64,000 nucleotides of DNA from GCA-2718815 sp963578105. Lineage in GTDB: Bacteria > Planctomycetota > Planctomycetia > Pirellulales > Pirellulaceae. The notes under the pieces were generated by a model that saw nothing but the letters and a program-made list of their open reading frames with translations, had not been told where the DNA came from and did not search any database. Below are positions 60,082-64,000 of this stretch, in pieces (the first letter of the stretch is position 1; each line of letters begins with the position of its first letter). Where the stretch lies: positions 1 through 64,000 of the forward strand of contig CAUZBP010000004.1 of assembly GCA_963578105.1 (NCBI GenBank). Reading direction: 5' to 3'. A program made the translations under genes and the position numbers.

Positions 60082-60884
60082 GCAGCTTTCCTTAGCTCGC
60101 GGGATCGACCGTGACGTCCCGCTTGTTGATTTTCGATGAAGGTAAAAAATTCAACCAACTGGGGTTCAAGAGCTCCGTGGGTCCGTAGTAATTCGTAAGC
60201 TTGTTCCACACCGACTCTGGCTCGATAAATGAGGCGGTGGGCCTCGACGAGCGATTTAATCACCTCTCCGGAAAAGTCGTTCCGTTTGAGCGCAACCATG
60301 TTTACACAGCGGGGTTTTGCGGGGATACCCTCGGCGAGCATGAACGGGGGGACGTCATTCCGGACCGCGCTCATTCCGCCAACAAAACTGTAGCGGCCGA
60401 TGGTGACGAAGTGGTGTACACCAATTAAGCCCGAGAGCGTGGCATGGTCTTGGATGTGGACATGTCCTCCCAGGGTGCTATTGTTCGCAATTGCAACACA
60501 ATCCCCCAGGTAGCAGTCATGAGCGACGTGCGAGTTCGTCATCAGGTAACACTGGTTGCCGATACGCGTGACACCTTCCTCTTTTTCGGAACCGCGGTTG
60601 ATGGTGACATTTTCACGAATGACGTTTCTGTTACCGATCAATACCTCGGTATCACTTTCCTGGTAGGAAAGATCCTGTGGGGCACCACCGATGGTCACGC
60701 CCGGATAGATGTGATTGTCGGTTCCTAATGTGACACGCCCCATCAAAGTGACATTGTTTTCCAGGCGGGTATCCGGGCCAATGCGCGCCTTCGGGCCCAC
60801 TACGCAGAATGGTCCGATCGAGACACCATCGGCAATTTCTGCCTTGGTGTCGATGCAGGCGTTGTCAGCAATATAAATGGTCAT
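60078..60884 (-). CDS. lpxA: Acyl-ACP--UDP-(acetyl)glucosamine O/N-acyltransferase LpxA
   Basis: This 268-residue protein is built of hexapeptide repeats forming a left-handed beta-helix (IADNACIDTKAEIADGVSIG, then PFCVVG, IYPGVTIGGAPQDLSY). Catalytic His122 is in SHVAHDCYLG. The PQDLSY and RENVTINRGS segments are LpxA signatures, and a C-terminal helical domain follows (VIKSLVEAHRLIYRARVGVE). It performs the first acylation in lipid A biosynthesis. It lies 18 bases after lpxC and overlaps the Gfo/Idh gene by four bases. Length is normal. The product is cytoplasmic and trimeric in the known family. Confidence 0.96.
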   Translation of the reverse strand: MTIYIADNACIDTKAEIADGVSIGPFCVVGPKARIGPDTRLENNVTLMGRVTLGTDNHIYPGVTIGGAPQDLSYQESDTEVLIGNRNVIRENVTINRGSEKEEGVTRIGNQCYLMTNSHVAHDCYLGDCVAIANNSTLGGHVHIQDHATLSGLIGVHHFVTIGRYSFVGGMSAVRNDVPPFMLAEGIPAKPRCVNMVALKRNDFSGEVIKSLVEAHRLIYRARVGVEQAYELLRTHGALEPQLVEFFTFIENQQAGRHGRSRELRKAA

Positions 60885-60902
60885 AGTTTCTCGGACTTGA
60901 CC

Positions 60903-61790
60903 TCAAGCAGAACGTTGGTAGTACTTTTCGACTTTAAATTCCTTGAGAATCGCACGCACCAATTCCGCGTTTAGTCGATGTCCACTGCAATGAGCAACCA
61001 GTTGACCGGAGATGTCACAGGCTGCTAAAGAAAAATCACCGACAATGTCCAGAATTTTGTGACGAACACACTCGTCAGGAAATCGTAACTGGTTATCAAT
61101 GGGACCATGTTCGTTAAAGACCAGCAGATCGGCCGTTGTGACACGCATTGCCAGATTCTGAGAACGCAACATGTCCCCTTCTTCTTTGAGGATAAAGGTT
61201 CTCGCTGGGGCAAGGTCCTGGCAGAAGGACTGCGGGGTAATCTCGAGTTCACAAGTTTGGCGGCCGATCGGGCCCACCGGTCCGTAGTCGATGTGGCCCC
61301 TGACAAAGAAGCCGGGTGTCGGACTGGGGCGTGCTTCGATCCAGGAATCCTGGTTTCCCGCTCTGGCGAGTCTGGTAATGTTCAGGCGAGGTTGCCAGGC
61401 ATTCAGGGTGACGCGACTGGTCGAAACCAGGGCTTTCACAATCGCCTTGCAGGAACCATCTAACCCGGGCATTTCAGGTGCATCGACCCAAACCTCGCAG
61501 TTGTCGATCTGTAACCCGGACAATGCTGCCAGTAAATGCTCCACCATTTCCACGCTTGCCATACCTTCCCGCAACGTTGTTCGCAGCGGAGAGTCGACAC
61601 GGTATTCCACGCGGGCTGGGATACGTGGCTGAGACGGCAGGTCGCAACGCACGAAGACGATCCCCGTGTTTGCTGGTGCAGGGCGAAACTCGGCCCGCAC
61701 GGCGCGACTACTCCAGAATCCAAAACCTTCAACCCACACGGGGTTACCCAGCGTGGTTTGTCGACGAGTTGTTTCAAGACGTTGATTCAT
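60903..61790 (-). CDS. lpxC: UDP-3-O-acyl-N-acetylglucosamine deacetylase LpxC
   Basis: This 295-residue zinc amidase has the zinc ligands His85 (MVEHLLAAL), His244 and Asp248 (CVRHKILDIVGD), the catalytic Glu84, and the C-terminal His271 (HCSGHRLN). The LDGSCKAIV segment is also typical. It performs the committed step of lipid A synthesis. It follows the OmpH-like gene and precedes lpxA, as in many Gram-negative clusters, though lpxD and fabZ are not between them here. Its presence supports a true LPS outer membrane in this planctomycete. Confidence 0.96.
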   Translation of the reverse strand: MNQRLETTRRQTTLGNPVWVEGFGFWSSRAVRAEFRPAPANTGIVFVRCDLPSQPRIPARVEYRVDSPLRTTLREGMASVEMVEHLLAALSGLQIDNCEVWVDAPEMPGLDGSCKAIVKALVSTSRVTLNAWQPRLNITRLARAGNQDSWIEARPSPTPGFFVRGHIDYGPVGPIGRQTCELEITPQSFCQDLAPARTFILKEEGDMLRSQNLAMRVTTADLLVFNEHGPIDNQLRFPDECVRHKILDIVGDFSLAACDISGQLVAHCSGHRLNAELVRAILKEFKVEKYYQRSA

Positions 61791-61924
61791 GCCGACCTAC
61801 CTACAGCGAGGCAAGTAAAAAAGGCGACCAATTCCAGACGCCAAGGGCAGGAAATACAGCTAATTTCGCACGCCCCAATGCGTGGAGGGATGTTCGCTGC
61901 TCAAGTGACCGCAAGCATCTCCCC

Positions 61925-62623
61925 CTAACGTGATCGCGGATTCGTCGTGGTGCGACCCGGGGCATTCTGCTGAGGTTGCGTCCGCTTGGCGTTCCTGGGA
62001 GGGTTAAGCCGATTCAAGATGGGTTGCGTGATATCAATCCGATCTTGGAAAACAACAGGTTTTAACAGGGCCGTCTGAATCTGACGAGGATCTTCGGAAT
62101 TCACCTGCCCGCTCGAAAACCGCAAGACCAAAGTAATTCCATTCTGGCGGGAAAAATAGGCGACTTGCTCACGTATTTCGTTGTAGACCTCCAGATACAT
62201 CTTCGCTTCGCGCAACATCAGATTTTTCTTCTTGATCTGCATCTTCACTTGCAAGTCAGCACGTTTTTGGGCGATTGATTCTTCCAGATTTTTAAATTCC
62301 GCCGACCCCGGTTCCCATCGCTTGAGTTCTTCCACCCCGTTCGCGATACCGGAATTCTGGGCCTTCATTTCGGCCTCGGCTCTTTGGACATCGCCTTTCC
62401 AGTCTTTGGCCATCTGCTTGAATCGGTCATGATTCTTGAAGATGTAATTGATGTCGATCACCGCGAGCTTGTCACCCGCCTGCTGAATTGGAGCAACACC
62501 GCGTGCTGCCGACACAGGCGGTTGTGTCGTGGGCTGTTGGGCAACAGTAGCTGTGGGTGTGTTCGACAAAACAACAACAGAAACAAATGCCACGAACGTG
62601 GCCCAGCGAAACGAAACGTTCAC
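61925..62623 (-). CDS. OmpH/Skp-family periplasmic chaperone
   Basis: This is a 232-residue protein. The GTG at 62623 has AAGGAG eight bases upstream, which decides the start over a GTG at 62632. A signal peptide (WATFVAFVSVVVLSNTPTATV) is followed by LAVIDINYIFKNHDRFKQMA and a long coiled coil (about 75-155: QRAEAEMKAQNSGIANGVEE, IAQKRADLQVKMQIKKKNLM). A small domain with VNSEDPRQIQTAL follows, then a basic Pro/Arg/Gln tail. Skp proteins hold unfolded outer-membrane barrels in the periplasm. It is the first gene of the ompH-lpxC-lpxA unit, with 134 bases before lpxC. Confidence 0.9.
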   Translation of the reverse strand: MNVSFRWATFVAFVSVVVLSNTPTATVAQQPTTQPPVSAARGVAPIQQAGDKLAVIDINYIFKNHDRFKQMAKDWKGDVQRAEAEMKAQNSGIANGVEELKRWEPGSAEFKNLEESIAQKRADLQVKMQIKKKNLMLREAKMYLEVYNEIREQVAYFSRQNGITLVLRFSSGQVNSEDPRQIQTALLKPVVFQDRIDITQPILNRLNPPRNAKRTQPQQNAPGRTTTNPRSR

Positions 62624-63233
62624 AATCAGCACTCCTTGCTGTAGGGTGGTCTTCCTTGACCTGTCAGTGACTTGTGGTCGCTACCAAATTGATTGAATCC
62701 CAGCATCCCACTGGTTTTCGAGCGACTCACATCCATGAGGGCCGACATTCTTACGCGAAGTACCGTTAGGGGTAAAGACCAGTAATTGGATTTGTCAACC
62801 AGCCCGATTCTTCAAAGGCGGTCCCCGGGGCGGCAAGCTGTTTTCCGTGGGAGGGGTGTTGAAATGGCCGGCTGGGGAAAGGGGATTTTGTGAGTCGGGC
62901 GGGGCAGGGAGTGCATGCAGCTATCGCCGGTTTATGGGGAACCGTTCGCACGGTTTCCCTGCGCTGGATGAAACAGCTGACAGGCCGTGTTTCGGCAGCC
63001 TGCTCTTCAGCGTCAACGGTTTCAATTGGTGGGTTGCGACGCGACGGGCCATTTTGTTGAATTCGGTTTTGACAAATTCGTGCATTCTCGCTAACCTCCC
63101 GCCGAATGACGGTGGAAAATGCGATCTTTGAACGGGTTGAAGTTTCCGTTCCCCGCTTTTTCACCGTTCACGGGAGGCCGAAGTTTCACTTGTCAAGGTT
63201 CCGCAGAAGATTTCCGAATAGGGAGATTCAGTC
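62624..63233. other. Divergent intergenic region, no gene recognised
   Basis: About 600 bases between divergent units. A minus-strand frame at 62766-63164 is rich in Arg, Pro and Thr and not convincing. The AT-containing parts near 62690 and 63060-63180 are candidate promoter areas for the two directions. Confidence 0.45.
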
Positions 63234-63626
63234 TTGCCAGACCAGGTAGGAAGCCAAACGCAGCGATCGGTTTTGATCATTGATCAGTCAGCGGATACCC
63301 GGCAGGTACTGCGGACCGTGCTCGAACGGCGAGGTGTGTTAATTTTTGAGGCGGAGCGGGCGGAGATCGGCCTGAAATTGACTCGTCGACACCATCCGGC
63401 TCTGGTGGTGCTCGACCTTGAAACCCTACCAACCGGAGAGGAGACTGTACGGGAGGGATTGGACAGTGAAACAGAAAACTCACGAATCCCGCTTGTTGTT
63501 CTGGGTAATGTTCGCAGAAGCGAAGCCCTGCTGCCCCACCAGTCCGTAGTGCAGAAGCCCTACCATTACGGCCCGCTGATTCGTAAAATCGAACAGTTGC
63601 TGGCAGCCAGCGAACAAGTCGCTTGA
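63234..63626 (+). CDS. Stand-alone response-regulator receiver domain, degenerate
   Basis: This 130-residue protein starts at TTG 63234 with AGGGAG nine bases upstream. It has a CheY-like layout: VLIIDQSADTRQVL with only one acidic residue (Asp17) of the usual pair, the phosphoacceptor Asp61 in LVVLDLE, and Lys108 in VVQKPY. The conserved Thr/Ser after strand 4 is not evident (VVLGNV). It has no output domain. It may be a phosphate sink or a protein-interaction adaptor in a kinase pathway. The FHA gene 211 bases downstream points to a phospho-signalling locus. Confidence 0.8.
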   Translation: MPDQVGSQTQRSVLIIDQSADTRQVLRTVLERRGVLIFEAERAEIGLKLTRRHHPALVVLDLETLPTGEETVREGLDSETENSRIPLVVLGNVRRSEALLPHQSVVQKPYHYGPLIRKIEQLLAASEQVA

Positions 63627-63837
63627 TGAACTCCTGTTGGGGGCAAATGCCCGGCCGTTGCGGGCAGTGGTTGTTTCCAACGGCACCAGTCCGGTTGGTC
63701 GGCTTGCGCCCGGAGCAGGCAACTCGGTAAAATTCATCGAAGTGCGTTTGTGGTGAAAACGGGAATGCCCAGTTGCACCGATGAGAACAATACATCACCT
63801 AGTCCAGCCGACGGTTGCCCGCGGAGGGTAGTGAACG

Positions 63838-64000
63838 ATGGCTTCTTTGTTTGTGATTCGAGGTAGTGATCAAGGCACTCGCATCGAACTGGAGGAGGGT
63901 GCGCTGACCATTGGCCGTGACAAGTCGAATGGGATTCAGTTGCACGATACGGAGGTCTCTCGCAAACATGTCGAGGTTCGCTGCGAGAAGTCAAAGTGTT
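63838..64000 (+). CDS. FHA-domain protein, N-terminal part (runs off the window)
   Basis: The ATG at 63838 opens a forkhead-associated domain: SLFVIRGSDQGTRIELEEG, ALTIGRDKSNGIQLHD, EVSRKHVEV. The GRD, S..H (SRKH) and NGIQL elements are those that bind phosphothreonine. Only the first 54 residues are present before the window ends. FHA proteins read Ser/Thr kinase signals, and kinases such as the one at 44352-47264 are possible sources. Other domains cannot be seen. Confidence 0.88.
   Translation, partial: MASLFVIRGSDQGTRIELEEGALTIGRDKSNGIQLHDTEVSRKHVEVRCEKSKC

Noticed and set aside
62766..63164. 132-codon minus-strand frame upstream of ompH
   Set aside because: Arg/Pro/Thr-rich with no motif or clear start site. 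It lies in a divergent intergenic region.

Overview
The window looks like chromosomal DNA from a planctomycete, probably of the Pirellulaceae/Planctomycetaceae type. The sequence signs are a DUF1559 pseudopilin-like protein, PEP-CTERM tails ending in VPEPSS/APEPSA, an OprP-type porin beside a Cys-rich secreted protein, a membrane Ser/Thr kinase, FtsH, a partial lipid A gene cluster, and many secreted glycan-active proteins. No rRNA operon, CRISPR array or prophage was seen. One tRNA (Val, anticodon UAC) is present.

Layout. 0.3-2.5 kb: a membrane-anchored protein and a DUF1559 protein. 3.3-7.5 kb: a co-directional sugar or sugar-acid cassette (TIM-barrel isomerase/epimerase, Gfo/Idh oxidoreductase, SDR, 3-hydroxyacyl-CoA-dehydrogenase-like enzyme). 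7.7-10.6 kb: a broken sialidase abuts a truncated PQQ propeller gene, followed by an arrestin-like gene with an in-frame amber codon. 10.9-15.4 kb (minus strand): small basic protein, RRM protein, propeller hydrolase, Cys-rich secreted protein, porin. 15.8-20 kb: heparinase-like lyase, YiiX-type cysteine hydrolase, SFPD-repeat protein. 20.3-24.1 kb: a ribose-type ABC importer split over two divergent units.

24.3-41 kb is an accessory region with many decayed genes. It holds an intact, apparently exported ADP-ribosyltransferase with R/STS/ExE motifs, a large secreted protein of unknown function, an IS3 wreck and an organophosphate-type MFS transporter. It also holds a three-gene cassette that could make a CDP-activated lipid head group (LicC/PntC-like cytidylyltransferase, methyltransferase, CDP-alcohol phosphatidyltransferase). 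Divergent from the cassette is an Xre-ImmA regulator with a degenerate HExxH. An LRR lipoprotein and a 1056-residue repeat protein with dockerin and PEP-CTERM follow. Between these lie orphan PEP-CTERM tails, two copies of a tyrosine-recombinase tail (one ending exactly at tRNA-Val), a zinc-ribbon pseudogene and a TPR lipoprotein pseudogene.

41.2-64 kb is mostly core: membrane protein, c-type cytochrome, POT transporter, receptor-like kinase, RsgA, FtsH, RecQ, MORN-repeat lipoprotein, ABC-2 permease, acylphosphatase, and the cluster ompH-lpxC-lpxA-Gfo/Idh. The last arrangement suggests a GnnA-like step giving a diamino-sugar lipid A. A receiver domain and a truncated FHA protein close the window.

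The leads most worth following are the ADP-ribosyltransferase, the head-group cassette with its divergent regulator, and a roughly 50-bp promoter/leader shared by two secreted-protein genes 17 kb apart.
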